Source: Bemisia tabaci
Lineage: Eukaryota > Arthropoda > Insecta > Hemiptera > Aleyrodidae
Direction: 5' to 3'
DNA length: 64,000 nt
Assembly: GCF_918797505.1 (NCBI RefSeq)
Contig: NC_092796.1
Coordinates: forward strand, 29,646,098 to 29,710,097
Part shown: positions 1 through 11,931 of the stretch, piece by piece
Layout of the letters: each line of letters opens with the position of its first letter
Position numbering within the stretch: the first letter of the stretch is position 1
Position numbers and translations under genes: made by a program
The notes under the pieces: model-generated
The model's database searches: none
Seen by the model: the letters and a program-made list of their open reading frames with translations, nothing else
What the model was told of the DNA's origin: nothing

Positions 1-1644
1 ATAAACACCGCTTTACTTTTTGACCGAGCGAGCAACAAAAATGAAGATCCAACGGATTTAAACGAATCGGTCTTTATTCCGCAGCCTACGTTTGTAACCT
101 GCATAATTTAACGGGTTTGCATTTCCAATACCTCGGACCCCGAAATTCTGAATTTGATTTAAAACATTCGACATTATCAGAGAGCGCTCGAAACTCCATG
201 TTCCCTCTTTCATGTGAAATATTTGGAAAAACACATAGTTGCCAGTTGTGTGCCAGATTGTTCTCAATTTTGCAGTTATTTTAATTCTTTGCAAAATTTG
301 GATTGAAAGTCAGAGAAATATTCAACTTTGGCAAGCACAAAATCTTTGATTAGTGACGATCGATTTGAGAACCCAATTAATTCTCCTTAAATTTTTTATT
401 AGTTTTTCATTAATCGATGGAAACTTGCTATTATACATACATAAAATCCGCTTTTATGACGCTCTGCGACATCCAGCCGCCGAAGTCCCCTATCCTCCCA
501 AAGCCCTTCAGGGAGTTAGCACTTTCCTCATTTCTTCTAAGGCCCCCTGTCGCCACCTTTTCACTAAACGTCCACTTCGTCTCCTCAGAGAAAGAACCCA
601 ATCAATCCCTATTAAGTCCTGGTACCTCTTCAGTTTTAGGACCAAAATTTTTCCTTATCATGATTGTAATTTAGGGGTTAGGTGGAAAACGGCCAAGCAC
701 GGGATACGATGCAATGATAAACAAGCCGTTAGTTATGTGTAAAATGCACGTGGGTCATACTATGGGTTCGTATGCGGTAACATTCGTTGATTTAAACCCT
801 AAAGTATGAGTTTGTGCAAGAGATGTCATTGGGCATGATTGGAATTGAGAAACATTAGAAATATTGAAGGTCTAATTTGGTCATTTTTCTGCATTTTTAA
901 AACACTTGTGACTGATTTCCTCCTTCGAGTAATTGACTTTTTAGACAGAAAATGTACTTAACAATGTTATAAGGTTCAAAAACAAAACACTGAATAAAAT
1001 ATAAGTTTAGTGTAGCAAAAAATACAAAAATGAGCTTTTTTTTAAAAAAATGGACATTTTGGACACATGCCATACACTACATGTAGTTTTAAAAAATGTA
1101 TTCGCCGGAAAAATGACCTAATCCGAACTTGGCCGTTTCCTAACTCCTTAATTTTTTTCCTCGAAAATATGAGTTGCTCATTAGGACATATTCTTACTTT
1201 TCTATCTACCAGCCTCTTTTTTCCCTCCCCTGACGGCGTTGACCTCTCGGTGCCTTTGAAACTTCTTTGAGCATTTTTGGCTGATTCCGATCAGGAAATG
1301 CACTGATGACGCCATTGGAGCACCGAGCACCCCTCGCTGACATCACACTGAAAAAAATGGTATGCTGTTTTAGCACCTAGAATGTAAAAAAAAGTGTCTG
1401 GTGATCCTAGGACGCTACCCTGATTGCCCACGCAGTTGAATTTGCATTCATAGGATGTAAAGTAAACTGCGAGGGTAGTAAAAGCAGCATCTTGGGATCA
1501 CCAGACACATTTTTGGCATCCTATGTGCTAAAACAGCATATTGTTTTTTTCAGTGGCATCTAGAGATCTTTTGAATTTTTCTGTTTATGCCGATCTCTCC
1601 ATCAATTCATTTAATTAAGCCATTGAAATGTGTTTTGATTTCAG
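1..1644 (+). other. Intron sequence upstream of the CUB exon
   Basis: AT-rich sequence with no supportable exon. It must be intron, because the exon starting at 1645 begins inside a codon and needs an upstream exon ending two bases into a codon; that exon is outside the window. The only structure I see is the fold-back element at 1346-1555. The open frames here have low-complexity, non-protein-like composition. Confidence 0.6.
1346..1555. mobile_element. 210-bp fold-back MITE, CACTGAAAA ends
   Basis: The left end CACTGAAAAAAATGGTATGC and the right end, which reads as its near reverse complement (GCATATTGTTTTTTTCAGTG), bound a palindrome. Inner arms also pair: GTGTCTGGTGATCC near 1398 with GGATCACCAGACAC near 1495, and GCTGTTTTAGCAC with GTGCTAAAACAGC. 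There is no coding capacity. The ends resemble those of the element at 52827-53037 and, more loosely, family A. No clear target duplication was found. Confidence 0.75.
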
Positions 1645-1889
1645 TTGCGAGGCGATATCAGCCAGTGATTACGTAGAATTTTCCAATTTCATGGCCCGAG
1701 ACCGCCGTTACGAGCGGTATTGCGGCCAGAAGGAGGCGTTCGAAATTAAATCAGATAGGAAATTTTTTAGAATAACCTTCAGATCCAACGATCGACTCGA
1801 CGGGACCGGGTTCAACGCTTCGTATCGTTTCGTCCGCAAAATGGAGCAATCTGTGTCTTCGCAACCTGTAGCTAAAGCCAATCATTCAG
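1645..1889 (+). CDS. CUB-domain protein, internal exon carrying most of a CUB domain
   Basis: The exon is preceded by a TTTTGATTTCAG acceptor and followed by a GTACGTG donor. It starts on the third base of a codon and ends on the first base of one. Its 81 complete residues read like the second half of a CUB domain: DYVEFSN, then RYCGQ, then FEIKSDRKFFRITFRSNDRL, then DGTGFNASYRF. The DYVE, YCG, (S/T)xxxxxxxFxSN and GTGFxAxY features are the standard CUB beta-sandwich core. The first half of the domain, with its first conserved cysteines, must lie upstream. After the domain comes a polar linker rich in Ser, Gln and Lys. CUB domains are extracellular and bind proteins or calcium. The spacing recalls arthropod CUB proteins of the suppressor-of-lurcher (Sol-1) kind, which are accessory subunits of glutamate receptors, but that sub-family call is from memory and uncertain. 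The exon joins in phase to 14076. Confidence 0.85.
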
Positions 1890-2271
1890 GTACGTGCGAT
1901 ATTTCACCCTTATTGTTTATTTTTTCGTGAAGAATATAACCGAATCGAGATTGCGTGAAATATTGAGTTCCTAAATTTGATTTTATGCTTCGGATGTCTC
2001 TTCCAAACGGAGGGGTGAAGAGACTCCTTAAAGTTTGTTTTTTCATCGGCACTAATATGAGTGCGGGGCTTAAAAAAAAAAAAAAAAAAAACATCAACTG
2101 AAATCCTACGGCGTTCTTCTCTTACCCGCGAAAGGTTCTAGAATTATGTAAATCTGAATCCTGCTTCGTATAAAAACTTTTTTTATCAACAATCTCGATT
2201 TTTAAGATAAGTTTTGAGAACGCCACACCTTGGAGAAAAATCGCTCGCACCACCACATGTGTTCATCTATT

Positions 2272-2534
2272 CGGCCGTCCTTAATAAAAAACCCCGTATG
2301 AACATTCGGGAGTTGCCAAATTTCCTCCGATAAAATTTTGATCTTGAAGAGGCTTAGGAACATTTTCTCTTGAATTTTTTTAATAATTGAGATCTGATTG
2401 TCAATAAACTTATTTGAAAAATTGGAGGAAAAATGTTTATAGGTCTTCCGGTAAATCCATATTCATTGAATATTCATCAAAGGAAATTTGGCAATATTCG
2501 AATGCTCACATGGCGTTTTTCCTTAGCACGGCAG
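2272..2534. mobile_element. Family B MITE (about 252-bp family), left end degraded
   Basis: The right end CCTTAGCACGGCAG and the sub-terminal block (CAATATTCGAATGCTCACATG) match the other family B copies in the window. The left end (near CCGTATGAACATTCGGGAGT) matches after position 2295 but its outer 20 bases are corrupted. It is non-coding. Confidence 0.75.
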
Positions 2535-3665
2535 TACAGTTATATTTTTTTATTTTCAAAACACCGTCCCTTTTTGATGCATGCGATTCTTTTTATGCTT
2601 TGTTTACTTTTTTGTGAAATAATCGTTTGTCCCCTTTGTTGTCTATGGTGGATTCATAAAGATACATATCGTATATTCAGAGAAAAAGTTTACGTAAAAT
2701 ATTCCAAATAAATCATTTCAGTTCATGCTAAGAGTCATAAAGGAACTGAAGGTCTCGTCATTTTATTAAAGGGTTTTCATTCCATTGAAGAAGTTTTCCA
2801 TCCGTAAAAACCGCAAAACTCCTCGAATTGCACACTATTCCAACACTCGAAGAAGCTAATTACTAGGCTTTTATCTTCATATGTCGTCTAATGATCTAGG
2901 TGATAGTTTGATCATAAGTGTCGTACGTTTGGAAGTTAACGACGGGAGATGTTTTTCTAAGCGTTTTATCTCGATAAATACCTTGTTTACAGTGTAATAA
3001 TCATGTGTGAGTTTGTCGTAAAAATGACTTTTTTAAATGCTTTTTAAGTCTGTCATGGTCTCTTTCATTGCGCTTCCAAGAATCAATTAAATGTCCTCTA
3101 GCTACAGGTCCCCAGTTACAAATACCATCGCACAAGTGGCCAGTATTTCTCGAAACATAACCAAGTTTCATCAGCAATCGCCGAATTTCATTGGACGAGT
3201 CATTTTCTTCACTGACAAACATTTGAGTCAATTCGTTCGAAAAATCCGAGAAATTTGCTTGTCTCATAAAAAAAGTTCTCTGAAACTTTCGGACGCTTCG
3301 GTACAACCGCTCTCTTGTAAGCAATAAAGAATCGTCTAATTGTTGTGAAATTTGCTAACAGCTGAAGTCAGGCAGTTTCTTCTTGAAATCCCTCATTTGA
3401 ATCGTCGCTTATTCGACGCACAGTGGGAACAACCACTGAACGAGAGAAACAACCTCCGATTCAGAAAAGTGATGCATTGAAACTATTTAATTAAGTAAAA
3501 GTTAATAGTTTTCTCTAATCACCAATCATATTTAAAATTGATAACGATCATTAAACGGCGCTCAACTTTTAAATGAAATAAAAATGATAACGAGTCATAA
3601 TTATAGTTTGTCAAACTTGCTATCTCCGTATTGGCAATGCGATAATTATCTACCTGTTAAATTAT

Positions 3666-3926
3666 ATATCGACGGTGAAACTACCAAACCACGTATCTCG
3701 TTTGCGGTGTTTAAAAATCTACGCTCACATTTTATTTTTTTGAAGTAGACCAAATCAATATCATTCCTTGAAATTTTCACGGAGTTTTCTCCGCACAAAG
3801 AGGAAAAATCACAGAAATTTTCAAGACTGGATGTTAAGTAGTTTTTCATTTAAAAAATAAAGTATGACAGGAAGTCTGCGACGTCGCAAACCGAGATACG
3901 TGGTTTGGTAGTTTCACCGTCGATAT
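3666..3926. mobile_element. Family D MITE, 261 bp, young copy
   Basis: It begins ATATCGACGGTGAAACTACC and ends with the reverse complement (GGTAGTTTCACCGTCGAT, then AT). The terminal inverted repeat continues inward through CAAACCACGTATCTCG. Comparing by eye with the copy at 52012-52272 I count 5 differences over 261 bases (about 98% identity). The outer TA at both ends would fit a TA target duplication, as made by Tc1/mariner-type transposases. It is non-autonomous. Confidence 0.85.
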
Positions 3927-4480
3927 TCGAAGACCAAATTAGGAGATTAATCTTGGCAGTGGATGCAGGTATTGCAGGTCTCTGATTGTCGAGCGCATTT
4001 GTGCACAATGTGGTCAGTTCGATCACATATTATCGACAGTATTATCTAACTACGAGCAATAAAATTAACGTAAATTTATTAAGGAAGGCGACATCCTTTG
4101 CCTGATCTACATTCTTAATCAATCGCATTAGTTTGTGAGGTAATGAATATGTATTAGCTAGTAAATAAAGAAAAACAGGTACATAACTTTCAGCTCCTGT
4201 CACGAGTCCTTTTCCAAGGAAGTAGATTACGTCAAACCGACCTGAATGAGTAGAATCAATTGTTTAAAGGTGCGTTGATGAATAGCAATAATCCATCAAG
4301 CCCTGTACGAAAATATGCCTGAAGAGTATTTTATGTTTTTTGACGATTCTCCATCACATGCATAGAAAAAATTCTAACAGTTCACTAGACTCAGCTCCCT
4401 GGAGCAGAAATTTTTGGAACCAAATTGCAAATTAACGTCACTAAACATTGGGGCCGTTTCAAGTATTACAGAAGCAACTG

Positions 4481-4482
<2 letters not shown>

Positions 4483-4512
<30 letters not shown>
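4483..4512. repeat. Poly(T) tract, 30 bases
   Basis: Uninterrupted T run. It could be the reverse-oriented tail of a retroposed sequence lying to its left, but I recognise no such body. Confidence 0.9.
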
Positions 4513-4514
<2 letters not shown>

Positions 4515-4996
4515 GAGGGATTGAAGCTAGGCCAGAGACAAGCTAGGCTTACGGAATTCAAAAGGATGAGGGTGAGAGGTCGGATTACACGGGGGGTTTA
4601 TTGGCGGGAGAGGGGTAAGGTCAAGAAGTCGGCCAAAATGGCTTATGTAATACTTGAACGGCTTATCTGCTTACACTGCTTGATCAAAATCATTGCCTCA
4701 AACTTCGAATTGAATTATATTTACTCTAATAATGAGCCTCGCGCGATAATTGAGTACCGATGATCAAACAAACTTGAATTAACAACGTCACCCTTATCTC
4801 CTTTTTAATTGAATACGATTATATATTCGAACGCAACACACCGATGTTCTCTTTACTAAAATTTAAGAAAGCGCTATTGGAAAATTTTTCAAGAAAAGTC
4901 GGTTCCTTAAAAAGTTCTTTAACAGCTTTTTAACTATTGAATTGTTTTCCAACCGTTTGCATAAAAGCATCCAAGGAGATAAAATCAGGATATACC

Positions 4997-5239
4997 CATA
5001 GGCGGATTCAGAGGGGAGGGGCGCCGCTCGCCCCAAAAAGGGGAGGAAGAAAAGAGAAGAAATAAAGAAGGAAGGAACGGAGGAAAGAGGGAGGAAAGAC
5101 ACGTATATTTGGTAATTATTCATGACGAAATTGACTCGCATACTGCATATTTTAGATGCTTTAAAATTTCGAAAATTTTTTGGGGGCCGGACATCCCTTG
5201 CGCCCCCCTCCCCGTTGTGAGTGTCCGAATCCGCCCATG
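4997..5239. mobile_element. 243-bp MITE with hAT-like ends
   Basis: The left end is CATAGGCGGATTCAGAGGGG and the right end GTGTCCGAATCCGCCCATG, an imperfect terminal inverted repeat (CATRGGCGGATTC). Ends of the form CANRGGCGGAT are common in hAT-superfamily elements. The flanks (GATATACC and AATAAATC) do not form a convincing 8-bp duplication, so the copy is probably old. The interior is purine-rich and non-coding. Confidence 0.65.
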
Positions 5240-5395
5240 AATAAATCCCTGACTGTCCACTCAAGTGTCGACAAAGGCGCGGTTCAATGCATATAGACAG
5301 GTAGCCCAACTTAGGTCTAGTTTTTACGGAACAATCAAAGTCCTCGTTTACAATGCGCTAATCCAAGAATATCTTCGAGAGAACCTTCGATTACA

Positions 5396-5645
5396 CTACC
5401 GTACAAAGCAAGAACGCCGTATGAACATTTGAGAGTTGCCACATTGCCCCGGATAAAACATGAATTTTTTATGAAAATTATGTGTATTTTTCCTTGAAAT
5501 TTTCAGACGTTTTAGATAGGATTGAGAAGAAAATTTTCTGAAAAAATTGAAAAAATATTCATGATTATCCTCGTTAATTATGTTTTTATTGAAGGAAATA
5601 TGGCAACATCGAAGGCTCATACAGCGTTCCTCCTTAGCACGGCAG
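5396..5645. mobile_element. Family B MITE, about 250 bp
   Basis: Left end CTACCGTACAAAGCAAGAAC (mutated from CTGCCGTGCTAAGGAAGAAC) and right end CTCCTTAGCACGGCAG. The sub-terminal parts, CCGTATGAACATTTGAGAG and ATGGCAACATCGAAGGCTC, are typical of the family. The flanks are TACA and TGCA, a 3-of-4 match for the family's 4-bp duplication. Confidence 0.85.
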
Positions 5646-5938
5646 TGCAGTTGCAAGAACATCATCCGGGAAATGCCTATCCACCCAGTGATTCTTTGAC
5701 TGTTAAAACCGCACCAAATAACTACTGCAAACCCAGCTAATTCAAGGCCTTTTCTCGATCGAGCCTCTTTCATGTTCCCTCTTTCTAATCAAAGTACCAT
5801 TCTCACTCCATTAGTTGTGGACAGTGTGCATTAGACCAAGCTGCATTCGTATGTAAACACGCATTGAATCGAATCTTTACGAGACCAGCACTTTAAGTAA
5901 TCACCTTCCATAGCTGAATTATTGCGTCGCGGGATATA

Positions 5939-6016
5939 TAGACGTATTTATGCTGAAAGGAACTATGTTCATTGGGTTTGCATGTAACATAGTTCCTTTC
6001 AACATACATACGTCCG
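5939..6016. mobile_element. Family E short palindromic MITE, 78 bp
   Basis: GACGTATTTATGCTGAAAGG and its near-complement CCTTTCAACATACATACGTC face each other around a short spacer, with AACTATGTT paired to AACATAGTT. Same family as 13762-13886, 33987-34066 and 43391-43520. Confidence 0.8.
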
Positions 6017-7194
6017 ATTCATCAAACGTGCGCGTATCTAGGTGAATTGAGCTTTTATCTTCTTCTCTATTCAGAAAAGAGGGGCTTACTTCATTTCTGA
6101 TGGATGAATCTAAAAAAGTTTTTTTTTTAATAAAGTTCCTCATATCGCGATTAATTTATTTCAAGAGTTGTGGTGTAAATGTGTTTTTGCGCTCCTACGC
6201 TTAGCAACATGAAGGCATGTGTGTAATAAAGCTCCGTAGATGAAGGTTTTCTTGTCATCCAATGCCTTCAGCGTTACATCATGCGTTCACTCTTGCATTT
6301 TCCCTTCTTTCCTCTTTTTACCAAACCGTTCTATGGCACAAGTTTCACTAGTCCAGAAGAGACCAGTCGCAGGTATGATAAAATCGTATTCTACTTGTCC
6401 AGTATTGCATATTAGCAATAAAATAATCCCTCTACATTGGCTATCCACGCAATATAATGTTTACGGCGGTAAATGTGAAAATACTCAATATGCAGAGCGC
6501 TACCTGTGCGCTAAGAGATTGAAAACATTTTTTTACGCAATGGACCCACTTCGCCTTTGTGGATCCGTTACCTACGGCCGCGGCATTTTGGCTTACTCTT
6601 TGATTTACTTCTCCGTCCTTTTGTAAGGCACCTACAAAATAACCTCCCCCCCCCCCCCAAAAAAAAAAAAACACTACATAGGTATATGTACAGCATTAAA
6701 GTTTACAGAACTATTTCTCTTTAAAATTATCATTTTTTTGGTGGGATGCAATAACTATTCGCTATTTTGGAAGATTATTTGTGCTGGTTCCCTTTTGCTG
6801 AATGCGATCCATTTCTCCTCTTGTCCTACTAATCCCAGAATTTCTATATCATTCTTTCCAAGGCATTTTCTGTTAGTTCACGTTTTCTTTCCTTGACTTT
6901 ACAAATTTTCAAGTTTCACCTCACTTTAGGTGCCTTATGGCCAGTAGTTGCTTTCACGGAAAAACATTAATTTCTGATTTAACAATTAATTTTTTTTTAA
7001 AAAAAACACGTGTTGACATGTTTCAAATTTACATTTTATAATGGTGGAAAGCTAATTTAACCACGGGGGGGGGGGGGAGGTGTAAAATCTGCATTGAAAA
7101 ATGTCGGACACGTTTTTTAACTACAAAATTGTCAAATCAGAAATTTCATTGTTTTCCATGTAGGAGTCGAATAAATCCTTTGTGCTACTACGAC

Positions 7195-7560
7195 AACTTC
7201 CTCGTCCACCCTTGGAACCCACGTGGAAATATAAATCCGTTCACCTCGTTGACCGGTGGCTCGGAACCCTCTCCGGCTGACTTGACAGCATCGTCGCGTC
7301 GCGCTGAGCAGTTGCATATGACATTGAAGCGAGGAGCACGTCATAACGATTTGCATATCATGGAAGGGAGTGCTGGCCCCAGCGCCAAACGTGGCCGGGA
7401 TCCCTCGGTGCCCCCCTCGGTGCCCCCTCCCCGACGTTACCGGGCATCGTCGGCACCATCCGGCAAAGCTGTGCCTGCAGTATGCAGTCGGCGCACGCTG
7501 AGAGGTCAGCTGGTCAGCTCCCGTCGAGAATTAAAACAAAGGAAATCGGCGAAACTGTAA
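7195..7560. other. GC-rich patch inside the CUB intron
   Basis: Clearly richer in G+C than its surroundings, with many CpGs. It holds a 143-codon open frame with a Pro/Ser/Arg-rich translation and no recognisable domain. High GC alone makes long open frames likely, so I do not call a gene. It could be an old regulatory island or an exon of an unrecognised transcript. Confidence 0.35.
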
Positions 7561-7630
7561 TTTGATGTCTCTCGCCTTCGCATCCCAGCCGTGAGGTTGA
7601 GGAACTCACAAGAGCCATTGCCGCACGATA

Positions 7631-8460
7631 GGTCGTTCTCCTCACAAAAAAAAGTAACTCCGTTTCCATATTGACGAATTTCCTCGCGCAAATTGCACTT
7701 AAATCAGGAGAATGTTGGGAATTTCTGATTGAAAATTTCACTGATCACACATTTCTGATCTCGGGAAAAAATCAGATACATTCTCAACGAAAATGGAGAT
7801 GTTGCATGTGTGAGGAATTTGCGATTTGACTGTTGATTCTTATGTAAAAGTTCGCGAGAAGCACGATGGTGCCACTGGTTTTCTCTCAAATCAACTCCCA
7901 AGCTCAAAAAAAGCTCTCAAGTTGAGGCCAAAATGGAGGGGATATCCCACACTATCCTGAGAGTCCACCTATACATCAAGACAAACTCTCCATGCAAAGA
8001 TAGGGAGAAAATACATTAACAGGGCTGCCACTTTATTTGGGGACTCCACAACTGAAAACACGGCAACCCTGCTAATGCATTTGCTCCCTATCTTCGCACG
8101 GAGAGTTTGTCTTGATGTAAAGGTGGACTCTCAGGATAGCGTGGGATATCCCCTTTATTTTGGCCTCAACTTGAGAGCTTTTTTGAGCTTGGGAGTTGAT
8201 TTGAGAGAAAATCAGTGGCACCATCGTGTTTCTCGCGAACTTTTACGATAGGACTAACAGTCAAATCGCAAATTCCTCACACATGCAACATCTCCATTTT
8301 GGGAATTTCTAATTAAAAATTTCACTGATCACACATTTCTGATCTCGGGAAAAAGTCAGACACATTCTCAACGAAAATTGCGCGGGTGTACTCTTGTAAA
8401 AAATTGAATTGTTTCAATCAAGTTTGCAACCTTGGAATGAAGTTACGTTCTTTCGCCCCA
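7631..8460. mobile_element. Family H MITE split by a 510-bp palindrome
   Basis: The outer parts (7631-7793 and 8300-8460) resemble family H copies at 25768-26011 and 34093-34342. They share CTGATCACACATTTCTGATC, GAGAATGTNTCTG and an end containing GAAGTTACGTTCTTTCG. The palindrome at 7791-8300 sits in the middle. A 78-79-bp block is present on both sides (7716-7793 and 8300-8378), so the interruption is not a simple short-duplication insertion. Confidence 0.65.
7791..8300. repeat. 510-bp near-perfect palindrome (fold-back element J)
   Basis: The left arm begins AAATGGAGATGTTGCATGTG and the right arm ends with the reverse complement CACATGCAACATCTCCATTT. Pairing continues through the arms (GGGATATCCCACACTATCCT with AGGATAGCGTGGGATATCCC, AGACAAACTCTCCATGC with GCACGGAGAGTTTGTCT) to a short loop near 8035-8070. 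A half copy lies at 40537-40706, so this is a dispersed element and not a local accident. It lies in a transcribed intron and its RNA could form a hairpin of roughly 230 bp. Confidence 0.85.
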
Positions 8461-8469
8461 AAGGGAACC

Positions 8470-10690
8470 GTAACTGCAAATTTTTACCAAACAATCATAA
8501 ATTCATCGTTTCAAAAAGCACTAATTTTTCATGTGCTTTCCATTTTCAAATTTCATATTACGAGATTTATTTTCTCTCACAAAATTAGTGTAGTTCCTCC
8601 TAGGTATCAATGAACGTCATAAATACTGAATACTCCAATAATTGGTGTCCTATTTATGAATCGTGGCATGATTAGTCGGAGCAGTAAACTAGTGAAATGA
8701 CGTTCAGAATCAGACATTTAATTATTATAATTATTCGCGTGATCGGATTAGCGTGTGATCCTTGTGGGCGGTCGCTGCTGTGGTCCGGCAAGATAATGAC
8801 ACTTTTTTCCCGCGTGACTCAAATACGCGTAAAAACCTATGAGAGTCTACGTTGAAAGCTGTGTGCCATCAAAACAACAAGATGCGCCATGCTAACGTCA
8901 TCATTAAGTCTGCGAAATGTTAGCTGTGCCAAGGATGTTTTGTGGCCTACCAAAAAATTGAAGGAAATTTATAACAGCGTGCTTTGACTTTATGTTCTTT
9001 TCGTATCAGTTCTACTTACTGTAAATGCCTGCGCAGAAAATTGCCTACATTGGAGTCGGAATGTCCTTCGAATTTCATTTTTTAAAAAAGGGCAGACTGT
9101 AGCATCGAAAATGGTTTTCTTTCCACGATAAATCACAACTAATTATGACAATTATCAAAGGCTTTATATCACATTGAACGAGTCTGTCGACGCGTGTGGA
9201 AGTTGTTGAATCAGCGGTCTCATCGTTCAGTTGTGCAATCATAGTTGTAAATCATTTCTTTTATGGTGTAGAGGTGTTTATGCAACATGGGCTATTTACG
9301 ATTCAGATGTTCTCATCTGGTTAATCGCTGAACCCTTACCGATTAATAACCGACCGAACCGTGGATGTACCGGCATTAAAAAAGGAACGGCCCCTCTTTT
9401 AGTTATAAATTAGAATGACCCGCGGCACCATGCTCTGTCATGAGAAGAAAATCTAGAGCGCCTGCAGTTTTTTGGTTATGCAATTCGGGCAGCTTTGGAG
9501 TAGATATAGTTTTATATCTTAGCGTTAGTTACAACCTCACATCATTTCCTTCGATTAGGTTTTATGATTGATGGCGCGTTTTGATTTTCTTTGTTTTTTG
9601 TTTTTTTGTTCTTTTTGAGCCCTGTAACAGAAACGCATTGTTTTATCACCCCTCTTGCAAAGAATTTGTCGCAACTATTTCTGGTGATGGACCGTAGGAA
9701 TTAAAATGAAGATATTGGAATGACTCTCTTACGCACTAAAGTCAAAATATCATCGAATTTTGGAAATGTTCTTCACCCTAAAGACTTGAAAAACGTTTAA
9801 AAGCTTGAATTTTGAAGGGGTTAAGGAAACTTTTGCCATAAGTTTCATAATTATTTTGGTTCGTCAGTTTATACATGAAATTACAAAACTACGGACAGGA
9901 AAGTAAGAGTACTGCAAAATAAGCCAAATGTGTAGTCAACGTAACTGAATGCGGTATGAGATTATCAATAATGGTAAAAATATAGGTAAGAAAACACAAC
10001 GTAAAACGCACTTTCACAATAAAATGGAGAGAAATGCACTGGAAAAAGGGGGGTCTGAACGCCGAGATATGAAAATAAATACAACTTAGCCCTTTCGGGC
10101 TAATTACATGCATATTTTCACCTGGAACCAAAGCTAAAAGTAGCAAATGAAAACACGACAATAAGCGTCCATGAATCAGAATCAGTGCCAAACATCTGAT
10201 TCCTACCTCAGTCACTTGCATTCTCATTTGCTCGTTTTAATTTACTATGTTTATCATTTGTTCTAAGCAAGAGTGGGCTTGCAATTAGCCCAAAACTTCC
10301 TGGCTGTGCGTTTTTTCTCTCAATTTTTTAGCCTTGTTGTATCATGTTTTTCAGTGACTTTTTCCTGTATTACACATGTCTAGATAGATCTGAGAATTTC
10401 TTACTAGTCTACTTTTTATTTGAACACTATTCTGTGACACGCGCAACTCCCCCACGACGTCATCGAGTACGAATTCAAACCAATCATTCTTCGCCTCCTC
10501 CCTTGATCCCCTCTTAGGAGTCGTCTATGTCTAGTATGCCCTGGTTCCGAAAAGAGCAGTAACGCTCAAATTTTCAGACACTCGACGCGACGATCTCTTT
10601 CTCATTTCTCATGGGAAATTAAAAGCATGTATTTTTTTAGAATCGGTCAATTTTTCGGCAATATGTTTACGACTGACTTTTCGAGGATTT
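8470..10690. other. No recognisable feature (intron)
   Basis: About 2.2 kb of AT-rich intron sequence. I see no exon, no matched inverted repeat and no copy of the window's repeat families. The minus-strand open frame near 9889-10227 has no domain and a hydrophobic low-information composition. Confidence 0.5.
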
Positions 10691-10700
10691 GGCGTTTCTA

Positions 10701-10866
10701 CCGGTTCCTCTTACTTCAAAAAACATCAAGTATCTCGCATGATTTTTGAAATGGCAATTTCCTTCCACTTGAGCCAGCGGAGCAGTCAAAAACGTCGACC
10801 CGATGGAAGAAAATGGAGATTTCAACAAGTAAAATCTTTGGTGTTTTTGGAGTAAGAGGAACATCA
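10701..10866. repeat. Inverted repeat, about 165 bp
   Basis: GTTCCTCTTACTTCAAAAAACA on the left is matched by TGTTTTTGGAGTAAGAGGAACA on the right (positions about 10702-10724 and 10842-10864). It probably represents a small MITE. No other copy was noticed in the window. Confidence 0.55.
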
Positions 10867-11074
10867 ATAAAAAACAAGGAGTATTCATCAATAAAAATAC
10901 CAATTCCTCGAGAAGTCAGTTGTGAACATACTTTCTTCTGAAAAACAGACTGCATTCTAAAAAAAATATATGGTAGGTAGTTCTTTCTCCCACGTTTCTT
11001 CCATAAGAAATGAGTAAGCACTTGGTCGTAGCGTCGAGTGTTCGAGTGGCTGAAAAAAAGCGTGGGAAGATCTG

Positions 11075-11760
11075 ATGGTCACCCATTTTCCCGGGCTTTT
11101 ATCCTCTCTATGGGCTCTCTTCGGTAACACGGCAGTACGTCAAGCGACGTCAAACGACGGCATGCGGCGCACGCCGCGTCAGCCACTGGCGCTCGGCGCT
11201 CGCCGGATCGCCATCCGATCAAGTCATCGGCGGATCGCAGAAGTCAGGGGCAGGGGCTCGCCCGCGAGAGAACGGTGCGGGACTAAGTCAAGGTCGCCCC
11301 CCCCCCACCCGACCCCCCTGCCCCCTATCAGACCCCCCTGCAGCCCCCCTCCTGCGTGGACACATCGTCAGTCACGGTGCGACCGCAGAGTGTGTGGTAA
11401 CACGCTGAAATCGCATCCGGGAATAATGCCTCTTTGATTGATTAATCCCGCGTCAGGTATCCACTCGCTTGTCAAACGGTGGGCGAAGAGTGGCGTTCCT
11501 TGCACCGCGGTCGGCGGAACGTCCTGCGAATTTGCAGCCTTGGCGAGCGGATCGGTTTCGCGAGGCGCCACGCCGGAAGGAAGGAAATTCTCCGCCCACG
11601 CCACGCCGGGCGCGGAAAGTTGGAATTGTTTCGGACGGACGGAATCCTTTGACACATGATTGATCGATCACGCAGGAGTCTGGGCGGCGCGGCGGAGAGC
11701 CGTCTGCACTGCTGGGACGATGACTTGCTCACGAGGAAAATAATCCCCGTCAATGGATGC
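11075..11760. other. GC-rich, CpG-dense island in the CUB intron
   Basis: Strong rise in G+C with many CGs, including runs such as CCCCCCCCACCCGACCCCCC near 11297. Several overlapping open frames on both strands are the expected by-product of high GC and look nothing like known domains. By its composition it resembles the promoter region of the transporter gene near 33.0-33.4 kb, so it may be an internal promoter or enhancer. Confidence 0.4.
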
Positions 11761-11931
11761 GATAGCCGCGTCGTATTGATACGTTGCTGATAAAAGCGAC
11801 GCTTCTTTCTGATTGGACCAGACGCAAACAGAGACCATTAGAGTCCGCTTGGGCGAATTTCCGCGACTAGATTCATGGTTTGGATGAATGACTGTCGTAT
11901 CACGCTGAAAAAAAAAGTTAAGGGCTGTAGA

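Noticed and set aside
353..742. 129-codon plus-strand open frame near the left edge
   Set aside because: Unrecognisable composition, no splice or start context, and overlapping open frames suggest chance.
7129..7560. 143-codon frame in a GC-rich patch
   Set aside because: Long stop-free frames are expected where GC is high; the Pro/Ser/Arg-rich translation shows no domain.
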